Assembly (NCBI GenBank): GCA_965660935.1
Contig: CBFIBR010000011.1
Coordinates: forward strand, 1 to 60,771
From: UBA1172 sp002457135
GTDB lineage: Bacteria > Pseudomonadota > Alphaproteobacteria > Puniceispirillales > UBA1172
Direction of reading: 5' to 3'
DNA: 60,771 bases
In this document: positions 1 through 8,442 of the stretch, one piece after another
Position numbering within the stretch: the first letter of the stretch is position 1
How the letters are laid out: each line of letters begins with the position of its first letter
The notes under the pieces: generated by a model
What the model was told of the DNA's origin: nothing
What the model saw: only the letters and a program-made list of their open reading frames with translations
Databases searched by the model: none
Program-made: the position numbers and the translations under genes

Positions 1-539
1 TCACCATCGAGCGGGACCTTGACGGCGTAGACCCCGAACCCCTTGATGGCCTCATCGATCGCGGCGCGACTGCCGCTTAACCCGATGGCCTGATCGCTCA
101 TGGAACGGATGTAATCGGCCAGGATCGCGGGGGTATCGCGTTCGGGGTCAACGGTGATGAAGACCACTTGAGTATTGGCGGCTTGAGTATCCCCGGCTTC
201 ATTGTCCCCAACTTGAGTATCCCCAGCCTCAGAACCATCAGCCCCGATTTCATCGATCAGGCTGGTGAGGGTGTAGAGCGTGGTGGGGCAAACCTCGGGG
301 CAATGCGTGAAGCCGAAAAAGACCGCCACCGGCCGGCCCAGCAGATCATCATTGCTGACCGGTCCATCGGATGATTGCAGGGTGAAACTGATGCTGTCCA
401 GCCCGGGCAGGATTGATGGCATGGTTTGCTCGGCGACGCGATTGGCGACCAGCCCGACCATCGCGGCGACCAGCACAAACACCGTCACGCCGATGCTGAT
501 CAACAGCTGTTTATGAATGGATTTCGGATCTCTGCCCAT
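1..539 (-). CDS. SCO1/SenC family copper chaperone, 3' end missing
   Basis: The minus frame from the ATG at 539 reads an N-terminal membrane anchor (residues about 8-30), then a thioredoxin-like fold with the copper-binding CPEVC motif preceded by FFGFTH, and later VFITVDPERDTP, all typical of SCO1/SenC proteins that insert copper into cytochrome oxidase at the periplasmic face of the inner membrane. About 179 codons are visible and the gene runs off the window start, so the conserved C-terminal His is not seen. Between the copper motif and VFITVDPE lies a low-complexity run of pentapeptides (such as AGDTQ, VGDNE) coded by 15-bp tandem repeats, which normal SCO proteins lack. It is transcribed away from the epimerase-like gene at 619. 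Confidence 0.85.
   Translation of the reverse strand, partial: MGRDPKSIHKQLLISIGVTVFVLVAAMVGLVANRVAEQTMPSILPGLDSISFTLQSSDGPVSNDDLLGRPVAVFFGFTHCPEVCPTTLYTLTSLIDEIGADGSEAGDTQVGDNEAGDTQAANTQVVFITVDPERDTPAILADYIRSMSDQAIGLSGSRAAIDEAIKGFGVYAVKVPLDG
167..226. repeat. 15-bp tandem repeat inside the SCO gene
   Basis: Four consecutive 15-bp units at 167-181, 182-196, 197-211 and 212-226 share the core cttgagtatcccc (first and third diverged). Because the unit is a multiple of three the SCO frame is kept and a pentapeptide repeat results, in a loop between two core strands. Confidence 0.8.
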
Positions 540-618
540 CAGCGATAGTTACGCCGAATTGACGCATCATGCAATGCCCCCTCTTGCCACGGCGCAGCAA
601 TCGTCTAGTCTCAATCCC

Positions 619-1530
619 ATGACTGAACAGCATCATGGAACAGCGTTTATTTTCGGCCTCGGGTTTTCCGGCAGGGTGCTGGCGCGGCTGTTGCTTGAGC
701 GCGGCTGGCGGGTTCGCGGCACAAGGCGTGAAGGCATCCCGTTTGATGATCCAAGCTTGCGCGATGTTGAGGTTTTTGCCTTTTCTGCCGGGGAAGCGAT
801 CACCGATGCTGACGCTGCCTTTGATGGCGTTACCCATGTGATTTCAACGATTGCGGTTATTGACGGTTCTGACCCTGTGCTGGCGGCCCATGGTGATGAT
901 CTGAAATCCCTGTCACCCTGGGCAGGCTATGTTTCCGCCACCAGCGTCTATAGTGAGGCTGATGGCGGCTGGGTCACCGAGGAAAGCCCGGCTGAACCCA
1001 GCGTGCGGCGCGGCCAGTGGCGGCGCGATGCTGAAATCGCCTGGCAGGAAAGCCTGAATGCCGAGGTGTTCAGGGCGGCCGGGATTTATGGCCCCGGGCG
1101 TTCGCCCTTCCGTGATCTGCTTGCTGGCCGGGGCCGGATCATCCTGAAACCCGGCCATGCCTTTAACCGCATTCATGTTGATGATATTGCCCGGGTGCTG
1201 GTGGCGGCGATGGAACAGCCTGAGCCGCGCCGCATCATCAATCTGGCCGATGGCTCCCCTTGTGAGGCCGGGGACGTGATCCGTTATGCGGCTGATCTGC
1301 TCGGCGTTGCGGCGCCAACCCCGGTGCCGTTCGAAGACGCGGAGCTGAGCGCCATGGCGCGGAGTTTCTATGCCACCTCCCGAAAGGTTGACAGCAGCCG
1401 CATTGGCCGTGCCTTCGGGCTTGATTTGCTTTACCCTGATTACCGTGCCGGGATGCGTGCTGTGCTTGCCGCCGAACGCGCGGCCGGTATCATCCCCCAC
1501 CATGATGAGGAAAATCCTGATGCCCCTTGA
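619..1530 (+). CDS. NAD(P)-dependent epimerase/dehydratase-like SDR protein
   Basis: The protein of about 303 residues begins MTEQHHG and reads straight into a Rossmann nucleotide site FIFGLGFSGRVLARLLL, followed by a strand-helix pattern and SATSVYSEADGGWV, where extended SDRs of the YeeZ type carry the active-site Ser/Tyr region. FNRIHVDDIARV is another signature of extended SDRs. The frame is open up to 517, but the ATG at 619 fits best because the nucleotide site should lie near the N-terminus. The substrate is unknown. The stop at 1530 lies inside the next gene, so the two are probably co-transcribed. Confidence 0.75.
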   Translation: MTEQHHGTAFIFGLGFSGRVLARLLLERGWRVRGTRREGIPFDDPSLRDVEVFAFSAGEAITDADAAFDGVTHVISTIAVIDGSDPVLAAHGDDLKSLSPWAGYVSATSVYSEADGGWVTEESPAEPSVRRGQWRRDAEIAWQESLNAEVFRAAGIYGPGRSPFRDLLAGRGRIILKPGHAFNRIHVDDIARVLVAAMEQPEPRRIINLADGSPCEAGDVIRYAADLLGVAAPTPVPFEDAELSAMARSFYATSRKVDSSRIGRAFGLDLLYPDYRAGMRAVLAAERAAGIIPHHDEENPDAP

Positions 1531-2248
1531 CCGTATGTTACGCGCCCATGCCCCTGATCATAGCCCCTGCGTGGGCCATTGCACGGCTGATGAGAATATG
1601 TTCTGCCTGTCCTGCCGCCGTTCAAAGGCTGAGGTTGATGCCTGGAAAACCCTCAGTGAAGGGGACAGGCTGGCAACATGGGATCGCCTGCCCGGGGCGA
1701 TTGACAGCGTCGGCCGCAACCTGATGCGCCTGCCGCTGACCACCGAGGATATCGGCCAGATTGCCGGTGAGATTCTGGATGAGGGCGGCTCATGGCTTGC
1801 CGGGTTCGGCCAGCACTGGTTCCGTGCCGATACCCGCGTTGATGACACGGCCGCAACCTCAACTTCCGGGGATGATATTACCATCAGGCTTGATCTGGCC
1901 GGCAAGGTGCGGGCGCTGGCCTGGGCGCGGGATGGTCAAAAACTGGCGGATGGCGTTCAGTCGCTGCCGCTGGTGCTGGTGATCCCCGCGGCAAGGCTGA
2001 CCTTCCCCGTTCATGATGCCCCGGCGATGCTGGATGATGGCCAGCGTGATCTCGGCCTCGGGCTGGCGTCGGTCAGGCTGCTGGAGGAAGGCGGGCATTG
2101 CGCCATTGAAACACCGCTGGCACGGATCGAAGGGGCCGGGGTCACGGCTGATCTGGCACAATCCGGGGCGGCGGCCACACCCGATGGGCTGGAGCTAAAC
2201 AAGAACTATGCCCTCGGCGTTATCCTGATGCCTGCCTCTTATTCCTGA
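1520..2248 (+). CDS. DUF1289 protein with long C-terminal domain
   Basis: Close to the N-terminus the protein carries PCVGHCTADENMFCLSCRRS followed by a Trp, the four-Cys pattern of DUF1289 proteins, which probably binds a metal; these are normally only 60-90 residues long. Here about 190 further residues follow, with no motif I recognise (helical first part, then strands rich in Asp/Gly/Leu). An AGGA about 9 nt upstream favours the ATG at 1520 over the one at 1502. It overlaps the end of the epimerase-like gene by 11 nt. The role is unknown; the extra domain is real in the sense that the frame stays open with the same base composition. Confidence 0.65.
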   Translation: MPLDRMLRAHAPDHSPCVGHCTADENMFCLSCRRSKAEVDAWKTLSEGDRLATWDRLPGAIDSVGRNLMRLPLTTEDIGQIAGEILDEGGSWLAGFGQHWFRADTRVDDTAATSTSGDDITIRLDLAGKVRALAWARDGQKLADGVQSLPLVLVIPAARLTFPVHDAPAMLDDGQRDLGLGLASVRLLEEGGHCAIETPLARIEGAGVTADLAQSGAAATPDGLELNKNYALGVILMPASYS

Positions 2249-2261
2249 GGGGGCCAGAATT

Positions 2262-2325
2262 TAAACTTCGCCAGTCTTAAGCTTCAACAGCCATAAACTT
2301 CACCAGTCTTAAACTTCACCGGCCT
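2262..2325. repeat. Four tandem 16-bp units across the acyl-CoA ligase stop codon
   Basis: Units at 2262-2277, 2278-2293, 2294-2309 and 2310-2325 follow the consensus taaacttcaccagtct with 1, 4, 0 and 2 differences. The last unit is the 3' end of the minus-strand ligase gene. Read on the minus strand the units repeat the end of that gene including GTTTAA, so extra TAA codons occur at 2277-2279 and 2261-2263. The region lies between two convergent genes. Confidence 0.85.
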
Positions 2326-3940
2326 TGATGCGTTCACGCAGGGTGAATTTCTGCAACTTGCCCGTGGCTGTCTTGGGGATTTCGCCAAAGACGACTTTCT
2401 TGGGGATTTTGAACCCGGCCAGATGCTGACGCGAAAAGGTGATCAGTTCTTCCTCGGTGACATCCTGGCCTGATTTCAGCTCCACGAAGGCGCATGGTGT
2501 CTCCCCCCATCGCGGGTCAGGGCGGGCCACCACCGCGGCGATTGCCACCGCCGGATGCCGGTGCAGGGCGTTTTCGATTTCCACCGAAGAGATGTTTTCC
2601 CCGCCGGAAATAATAATGTCCTTGAGCCGGTCGCGGACCTCGATATAGCCATCGGGATGCATCACCGCCAGATCGCCCGAACGGAAATAGCCATCCTTGA
2701 AGGCGGCCTCTGTCGCCTCGGGATTCTTCAGGTAGCCTTTCATGACGGTGTTGCCGCGCAGGGCAATTTCGCCAATGGTCTCACCATCGCGGGGAACAGG
2801 CTTGCCGGTTTCGGTATCAAGCACGGCGGCATCTTCGGTGATGGTGAGCGGCACACCCTGACGCGCTTTCAGTTTGGCGCGGGTGGCGAAATCCTCATCA
2901 TCCCATTTGCCCTGCCAGATCGACATGACGGTATGACCATAGGTTTCGGTCAGCCCGTAAACCTGGGTGACGTTGAACCCGAGGCTTTCAATCCCCTCCA
3001 GGATGGCGGCGGGCGGCGGTGCGCCTGCGGTCATGACCTCAACGGTGTGGTCGAACGGGCGGCGATCAGCATCATCAGCGTTGATGATCATGCCCAGCAC
3101 GATGGGTGCGCCGCCAAAATGCGTTACGCCATGATCAGCGATGGCATCATAGATCGCTTTCGGGGTCACGGCCCGGTTGCAGATCAGGGTTCCCGCCAGC
3201 GCGGTGACGGCAAAGACATGCCCCCAGCCGTTGCAGTGAAACAGTGGCACAGTATAGAGATAGGAAAGATGGCGCGGCATCTGCCAGTCAGCGATGGTCC
3301 CCATGGTCATGAGCATGGAGCCGCGATGATGATAGACAACGCCCTTGGGCCTGCCGCTGGTCCCGGAGGTGTAGTTAAGGGCGAGTGCATCCCATTCATC
3401 ACCGGGCAGAGACCATTCAGCCTCGGGGTCACCGCTTTCAAGCAGGGCCTCATAATCCATTTTACCCAGCCTGGTACCGCCACTGGCGTTTTCACTGTCG
3501 GCAATATCGATCACCGTGATGCCGTGGCTGTCACCGATACTCTTGAGCGCGGCCTCAACGCTGGTTGAAAAGGCGGTATCGCAGATCAGCACCCTGGCCT
3601 CACCATGCTGGAGGATATAGGCAATGGTATCAGGGTCGAGCCGGGTGTTGATGGTGTTCAGAACCCCGCCTGATGCCGCAACACCATAATGGCATTCGAT
3701 CATCTCGGGCGTGTTGGCGGCCATGACGGCAACGGTGTCACCGCGGCCAATCCCCAACCCCTTGAGCCCGGAGCTGAGCTGGCGGCACCGGCTGAAGACA
3801 TCAGCCCAGGTGTAGCGGCGGTCACCATGGACAACCGCCTGACGGTCAGGGTAGAGCGCGGCGGTGCGACTGATCAGCGATAAAGGCGACAGCGGAACAA
3901 AATTGGCCCTGTTCTTTTCCAAGTCATCATAATCGTTCAT
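2309..3940 (-). CDS. Acyl-CoA synthetase (AMP-binding), possible DmdB-type ligase
   Basis: The 543-residue protein has the ANL-superfamily layout: the ATP/AMP P-loop YTSGTSGRPKGVVYHHRG in the middle, YGLTETYG, the YFRSGDLAVMHPDGYIEVRDR hinge, and GGENISS and KTATGKLQKF near the end with the catalytic Lys. It should activate a carboxylic acid to its CoA ester through an acyl-adenylate. It is the last gene of a run with dmdA, metY and a hydroxyacyl-CoA dehydrogenase (20 bp gap to the latter), so 3-methylmercaptopropionate is a reasonable substrate, as for DmdB in the DMSP demethylation pathway; medium-chain fatty acids are an alternative. The family is certain, the substrate is inferred. Confidence 0.88.
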   Translation of the reverse strand: MNDYDDLEKNRANFVPLSPLSLISRTAALYPDRQAVVHGDRRYTWADVFSRCRQLSSGLKGLGIGRGDTVAVMAANTPEMIECHYGVAASGGVLNTINTRLDPDTIAYILQHGEARVLICDTAFSTSVEAALKSIGDSHGITVIDIADSENASGGTRLGKMDYEALLESGDPEAEWSLPGDEWDALALNYTSGTSGRPKGVVYHHRGSMLMTMGTIADWQMPRHLSYLYTVPLFHCNGWGHVFAVTALAGTLICNRAVTPKAIYDAIADHGVTHFGGAPIVLGMIINADDADRRPFDHTVEVMTAGAPPPAAILEGIESLGFNVTQVYGLTETYGHTVMSIWQGKWDDEDFATRAKLKARQGVPLTITEDAAVLDTETGKPVPRDGETIGEIALRGNTVMKGYLKNPEATEAAFKDGYFRSGDLAVMHPDGYIEVRDRLKDIIISGGENISSVEIENALHRHPAVAIAAVVARPDPRWGETPCAFVELKSGQDVTEEELITFSRQHLAGFKIPKKVVFGEIPKTATGKLQKFTLRERIKAGEV

Positions 3941-3960
3941 GCGATACTATCTTCCGTGGA

Positions 3961-6309
3961 TCAGTTTCTCAGCGTAACGCCATCGGTCAGCATGGAAACA
4001 ATTCTGGCTTCGGTTTCGTTGGTATGGGCAAGCCGGATAAAGGCATCGCGTTCCCGCGCGAAAAGATCCTGCTCGCTTGCCCCGGAAATGCCGCTGCCTG
4101 CATCAGCAACGATGCTGGCCACGGCCATGGCGGTGGTCTTGTCATGGGGGAAAAACATCCCGTCACTGATCCCCTTGTCCATGAAGGCATCCATCTCATC
4201 AATCAACTCACCCCCCGGCAGATCAAAGACAGGGGTTGTGGGGGCAGTGTATCCGGCACTGATCATTGCTTCAACTTCCGTCATGGCGCGCTCGACCAGC
4301 TTGTCCCTGTTCATGACGCTGTCATCACGATTGCTGAGGAAATACTGCATCCGGGCGCAGGTTTCAGGGCTGGTGCCGGTGCGGGCATAGCCGATCTGCA
4401 TCCAGGTGTTCCAGGCCGCCTTGCGCCAGTCGCCTGTGGCATCATGCCAGCGCCGGAAGGTTTCCTTGACCCCGCCACCACCAGGCACAACACCGACAGC
4501 GCATTCAACCAGCCCCATGACAACATTGCCATGGGCGATGACCTTATCAGCGTGGACAACCACCTCAAACCCGCCGCCCAGCGTCAACCCGGATGGGGCA
4601 GCCACCACCGGTACCGGCGCTGCACGGAGCGCACTGACGGCTTTCTGGAAGCGGATCAGGAACGCATCAATGCCTTGCCAGTCCTTCGCCCTGATGAGGG
4701 CCAGCACACCGTTGAGATCAACCCCGGCAGAGAAATGCTGGGCATCATTATGGATGATAATCCCCCGGCCATGATCCCCGGCAGCGGCGGCAACGATTTC
4801 CATGGACGCATCGGTGAGGGCATTGGCCTTGCTGTGAAACTCGACAAGGCGCAGATCATCACCAATGGCGTAGAGGCTGGCGGCGGCATTGCGGCGGATC
4901 GGCTCAAGGCACTGCTTCATTAGATGGAAACGGATGGTGCCTTCGGGCAGGGCAACGGGCGCATAGGCGGCGGCGCTGTCCTCAAACACCTGAACCGAGA
5001 GGGTTTCGCCTTCGGCTTTGTAGAATGGCTCATCATCGGCCAGCACGGGCGGCACCATCATGTCGGCCTCTTCCAGCAACTCGCGCATCCTGCCCTTGCC
5101 GATTGCGTCCATCATTTCAAACGGGCCGCGCACCCAGTTGAACCCCAGCTTCATGGCATCATCGATATCCTGGGGTGAGGGCGTGACTTCAGGGATCAGG
5201 CTGGCAGCGTAACCCAGCACCCGGGCCAGCACACGGCGGGCAAAACGGTGGTGGGCATCATCACCGTTATCGATCGGGGCATCGATCAGGGCATTGATCG
5301 GCTCATCACCACTGGCCTGGAGCATGGCGGCTGCCTCAGCCAGGGCAGGCAGGGTCTTGGTGCGGGGACGGGTTAATCCATCGCCAAGGTTGATGGCATT
5401 CTCGCTGCCATCCCCGGCGAGGCGATAAAACCCGCCCTTGCCCTTGTCGCCGGTATAACCTTCGGCAATCATGCTGGCGATCAGCGGGGCCACAGGGCCA
5501 TCCTTGCCAACCGCGAAAAAGGCATCGCCTTGCGGCAGGATATTTTCCAGCGTGTCCACCACATCGGCCATCAGGTCAATCCCGATCAGATCATACAGCC
5601 CGAACACCCCGGTTTTAGGGATACCCATGGGCCGCCCCATGATGGCATCGGCCTCTTCAACGGTCAGGTTCTGGCGATGCGCCTCATCAAGGCCGACCTG
5701 GAGTGCATAGACACCAACACGGTTGCCAAGAAACCCCGGGGTATCACCGCAGGGAACAACGCCCTTGCCCAGAAAACGGTCATTGTAATCAGCCAGTTTT
5801 TCCATGATGGCGGGGCTTGTTTCCTCACCGCGCACCAGCTCAAGCAGGCGCATGTAGCGCACCGGGTTGAAATAGTGGGTGATGGCAAAACGCTCACGGA
5901 ACGAGCCTGGCATATCCTCCACCAGCAGGCTGATGGGGATGGTCGAGGTGTTGGAGGTAACAACGCAATCAGGGCGGATCACGCTGTCGAGGCGTTTATA
6001 CAGCTCTTTCTTGATATCCAGCCGTTCCACCACCGCCTCAATGATCCAGTCGCATTGGGCGAGGCGGTCAAAATCATCACGGGTATTGCCGCATTCGATC
6101 AGCTCGGCCCGCTTTTTATCCATCAGCGAGGGCGGGTCGGATTTGAGCAGGCGTTCAATGGCGCGGCTGCTGGCGGCGTTCGGGTCATCGCCCTCGGCAG
6201 GCAGGTCAAGCAACAGCACGGAATGACCGGCATTGGCGATCTGACCGGCAATACCGCTGCCCATGGTGCCTGCGCCAATCACGGCAATCGAAGAAAACGG
6301 GATGGTCAT
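3961..6309 (-). CDS. 3-hydroxyacyl-CoA dehydrogenase / enoyl-CoA hydratase fusion, FadN type
   Basis: The N-terminal half starts with the NAD site IAVIGAGTMGSGIAGQIANAG, followed by SNTSTIPIS and THYFNPVRYMRLLELV, the hallmarks of 3-hydroxyacyl-CoA dehydrogenase; the C-terminal half carries a crotonase fold with ECAVGVVPGGGGVKE. This order (dehydrogenase first, hydratase second) is that of FadN rather than FadB/FadJ. At about 782 residues the length fits. AAGGA seven bases before the ATG at 6309 supports that start; an in-frame ATG at 6324 overlaps the stop of the upstream hydrolase as ATGA and is the alternative. In this operon it could process acryloyl/3-hydroxypropionyl-CoA or methylthioacryloyl-CoA, or be an ordinary beta-oxidation enzyme. 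Confidence 0.88.
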   Translation of the reverse strand: MTIPFSSIAVIGAGTMGSGIAGQIANAGHSVLLLDLPAEGDDPNAASSRAIERLLKSDPPSLMDKKRAELIECGNTRDDFDRLAQCDWIIEAVVERLDIKKELYKRLDSVIRPDCVVTSNTSTIPISLLVEDMPGSFRERFAITHYFNPVRYMRLLELVRGEETSPAIMEKLADYNDRFLGKGVVPCGDTPGFLGNRVGVYALQVGLDEAHRQNLTVEEADAIMGRPMGIPKTGVFGLYDLIGIDLMADVVDTLENILPQGDAFFAVGKDGPVAPLIASMIAEGYTGDKGKGGFYRLAGDGSENAINLGDGLTRPRTKTLPALAEAAAMLQASGDEPINALIDAPIDNGDDAHHRFARRVLARVLGYAASLIPEVTPSPQDIDDAMKLGFNWVRGPFEMMDAIGKGRMRELLEEADMMVPPVLADDEPFYKAEGETLSVQVFEDSAAAYAPVALPEGTIRFHLMKQCLEPIRRNAAASLYAIGDDLRLVEFHSKANALTDASMEIVAAAAGDHGRGIIIHNDAQHFSAGVDLNGVLALIRAKDWQGIDAFLIRFQKAVSALRAAPVPVVAAPSGLTLGGGFEVVVHADKVIAHGNVVMGLVECAVGVVPGGGGVKETFRRWHDATGDWRKAAWNTWMQIGYARTGTSPETCARMQYFLSNRDDSVMNRDKLVERAMTEVEAMISAGYTAPTTPVFDLPGGELIDEMDAFMDKGISDGMFFPHDKTTAMAVASIVADAGSGISGASEQDLFARERDAFIRLAHTNETEARIVSMLTDGVTLRN

Positions 6310-6320
6310 GGTAGTATCCT

Positions 6321-7121
6321 TCATGACGTGGAAAGGAAAAATGGCCTCAGCGCAGTGTTGGTTTCCACGGAATACTCACTTTGCACGAAATGGCCGGAAT
6401 CGGGAATCACCACATGCTGGCAATCCTTGATGGTCTCCGTCATCGCCAGCCCGGACCGGGTGGGGACCATGCGGTCACGCCCGGCCAGAATGCACAAGGT
6501 GGGGCAATCGATAGCCGCCGCCGCATCAGGGCCTCGGGTGTAATTGTTGCAGGCGTTGAGGTCGTTCAGCAGCACGCCGGGCCGGTTCCGCCCCATGACC
6601 TGCTCACCATAGAGCATGTGGCTCTGCCCCGGCATGGTGTGATCATGGCGATGCCCGGTGCCGCCATGGCTGTTCGACACCATGGCGCTGATCGCCTGTT
6701 GTTCATCGTTTTCAGCCAGGGCCAACAGCCCCTCGGTAACAGGGATCGCAAGGGCTGAGGCAATAATCGCCAACCGTTCGACACGGCCGGAATGACGGCT
6801 TGTCAAATCGAGGCCAACCAGCCCGCCCTGCGAATGGCCGATGACAATCGCTGTTTCCACCCCGGCGGTATCCAGCAGATCAATGCACCAGTCGGCCACG
6901 CCCTCAACACTGGTGATCGCTTCCCCGCCCGACAGGCCATGGCCAGGCAGATCAGGGGCCAGCACCGACCAGCCGCGATTGGCGAAAAACCGGGCCTGCA
7001 ATACCCAGGACAGATGGCTCTGCCCACTGCCGTGAATAAATAGCAGCACAGTCCCGCTCGCATCAAAGGGCTTGCCGCCTGTTGAAACAAAGGTTTCCTC
7101 ATTATTGACGGTCAGCCGCAT
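6321..7121 (-). CDS. Alpha/beta hydrolase
   Basis: The 266-residue protein shows the alpha/beta hydrolase pattern: LLFIHGSGQSHLSW (oxyanion region), APDLPGHGLS, the nucleophile elbow GHSQGG with Ser, a LAGRDRMVPT acid region and SGHFVQSE with the catalytic His. No signal peptide is seen. It starts in the stop codon of metY (TAATG overlap) and overlaps the next gene as ATGA, so it is translated as part of the dmdA-metY operon. It could hydrolyse an ester or thioester of the pathway, but the sequence does not reveal the substrate. Confidence 0.85.
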   Translation of the reverse strand: MRLTVNNEETFVSTGGKPFDASGTVLLFIHGSGQSHLSWVLQARFFANRGWSVLAPDLPGHGLSGGEAITSVEGVADWCIDLLDTAGVETAIVIGHSQGGLVGLDLTSRHSGRVERLAIIASALAIPVTEGLLALAENDEQQAISAMVSNSHGGTGHRHDHTMPGQSHMLYGEQVMGRNRPGVLLNDLNACNNYTRGPDAAAAIDCPTLCILAGRDRMVPTRSGLAMTETIKDCQHVVIPDSGHFVQSEYSVETNTALRPFFLSTS

Positions 7122-8419
7122 TACTTGCTCCCTGCTGCCCTGGCCGCGGCCCTGAGGCCCTTTTTCAGATCGGCAATGATATCACTGCTGTCTTCCAGCC
7201 CGACTGAAATCCGGATCATGTCATCGGTCAGCCCGGCCCCTTCCATCGCCTTTTCATCAAGATGCGAATGGGTGGTGCTGCCGGGATGGATCACCAACGT
7301 CTTGGCATCACCGACATTGGCGAGGTGGGAGGCCAGCTCAACCCCCTCAATAAAGGCACGCCCGGCATCACGGCCACCCTTGACACCCATGGTGATGATC
7401 GACCCCGCGCCTTTCGGCATCAGCCGCATGGCGGTTTCATGGTCAGGATGATCAGGCAGCATCGGGTGCTTGACCCAGGCCACAGCCTCATGATTTTGCA
7501 GGAAGTCGAGCAATTTGGCGGTGTTTTCCATGTGACGCTGCATTCTCAGCGGCAGGGTTTCAAGCCCTTGCAGAATATGGAAGGCGTTCATCGGGGCCAG
7601 GCACGGGCCGACATTGTACATGCCCTCGGTCCTGACCCGGGCTGAGAAAGCGGCGGGGCCGAACTCTTCCCACAGATTGACTTTCTGGAACGCGAAATGG
7701 GGTTCGGTGATGGTCGGGAACCGGCCGGATTTGCCCCAGTCGAAATTGCCGCCGTCAACAATCCCGCCCGCCAGCGCAATGCCATGCCCGCCCATCCATT
7801 TGGTCAGCGAGTGCAGCACGATATTGGCACCATGTTCAATCGGGCGGAACAGCCACGGGGTGTTAAAGGTCCCGTCAATGACCAGCGGAACACCGGCTGC
7901 CTCGGTGATTTCTGCAACGGCGGGAATATCCATGACATCCATGCCCGGATTGCCGATCACCTCACCCATCACCATTTTGGTGTTGGGCTGGATCGCGGCC
8001 TTGATGGCGGCCGGGTCATTCGGTGCAACAAAGGTGGCGGTAACGCCATACCGCCCCATCGTATGCTGGAAGAGATTGATATTGGCCCCGTACATCTGGG
8101 ATGAGGCAACGATATGATCACCCTGGGAGGTGAGGGCCAGCACGGTCAGGAAAAGCGCTGCCATGCCTGATGATACCGCCACCGCCGCAACCCCGCCATC
8201 GAGCGCGGCCATGCGCTGTTCCAGCACCGCCACGGTCGGGTTGGTCAGGCGTGAGTAGATATGACCACCCTGTTCCATGTTGAAGAGCGCCGAGGCATGC
8301 TCGGTATTCTGGAACATGTAGGATGTGGTCTGGTAGATGGGGACAGCCCGTGAGCCATAGGTCGCGTCAGGTGATTGCCCGGCATGAAGGCTTAGGGTGT
8401 CAAATTTATAATCGCTCAT
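7121..8419 (-). CDS. metY: O-acetylhomoserine sulfhydrylase (MetY type)
   Basis: The 432-residue protein starts with FDTLSLHAGQSPD and continues with QTTSYMFQNTEHA and IYSRLTNPT, typical of the Cys/Met metabolism PLP enzymes of the O-acetylhomoserine sulfhydrylase branch. The PLP lysine is in VLHSLTKWMGGHG. MetY makes homocysteine from O-acetylhomoserine and sulfide, and the family can use methanethiol to make methionine directly. It lies only 23 bp behind dmdA, so capture of methanethiol released from DMSP is a likely function here (inference from context). O-succinyl substrates are possible but the length and motifs fit the acetyl type better. Confidence 0.9.
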   Translation of the reverse strand: MSDYKFDTLSLHAGQSPDATYGSRAVPIYQTTSYMFQNTEHASALFNMEQGGHIYSRLTNPTVAVLEQRMAALDGGVAAVAVSSGMAALFLTVLALTSQGDHIVASSQMYGANINLFQHTMGRYGVTATFVAPNDPAAIKAAIQPNTKMVMGEVIGNPGMDVMDIPAVAEITEAAGVPLVIDGTFNTPWLFRPIEHGANIVLHSLTKWMGGHGIALAGGIVDGGNFDWGKSGRFPTITEPHFAFQKVNLWEEFGPAAFSARVRTEGMYNVGPCLAPMNAFHILQGLETLPLRMQRHMENTAKLLDFLQNHEAVAWVKHPMLPDHPDHETAMRLMPKGAGSIITMGVKGGRDAGRAFIEGVELASHLANVGDAKTLVIHPGSTTHSHLDEKAMEGAGLTDDMIRISVGLEDSSDIIADLKKGLRAAARAAGSK

Positions 8420-8442
8420 AGGCTGTTCCCTGAATGAGTTGG

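Noticed and set aside
2555..3568. Long plus-strand open frame opposite the acyl-CoA ligase
   Set aside because: It is antisense to a clear gene, has no ribosome site or known motif and is explained by codon bias of GC-rich DNA.
5530..6543. Long plus-strand open frame opposite the FadN-type gene
   Set aside because: Antisense shadow crossing two real genes; protein is His/Gly-rich nonsense.
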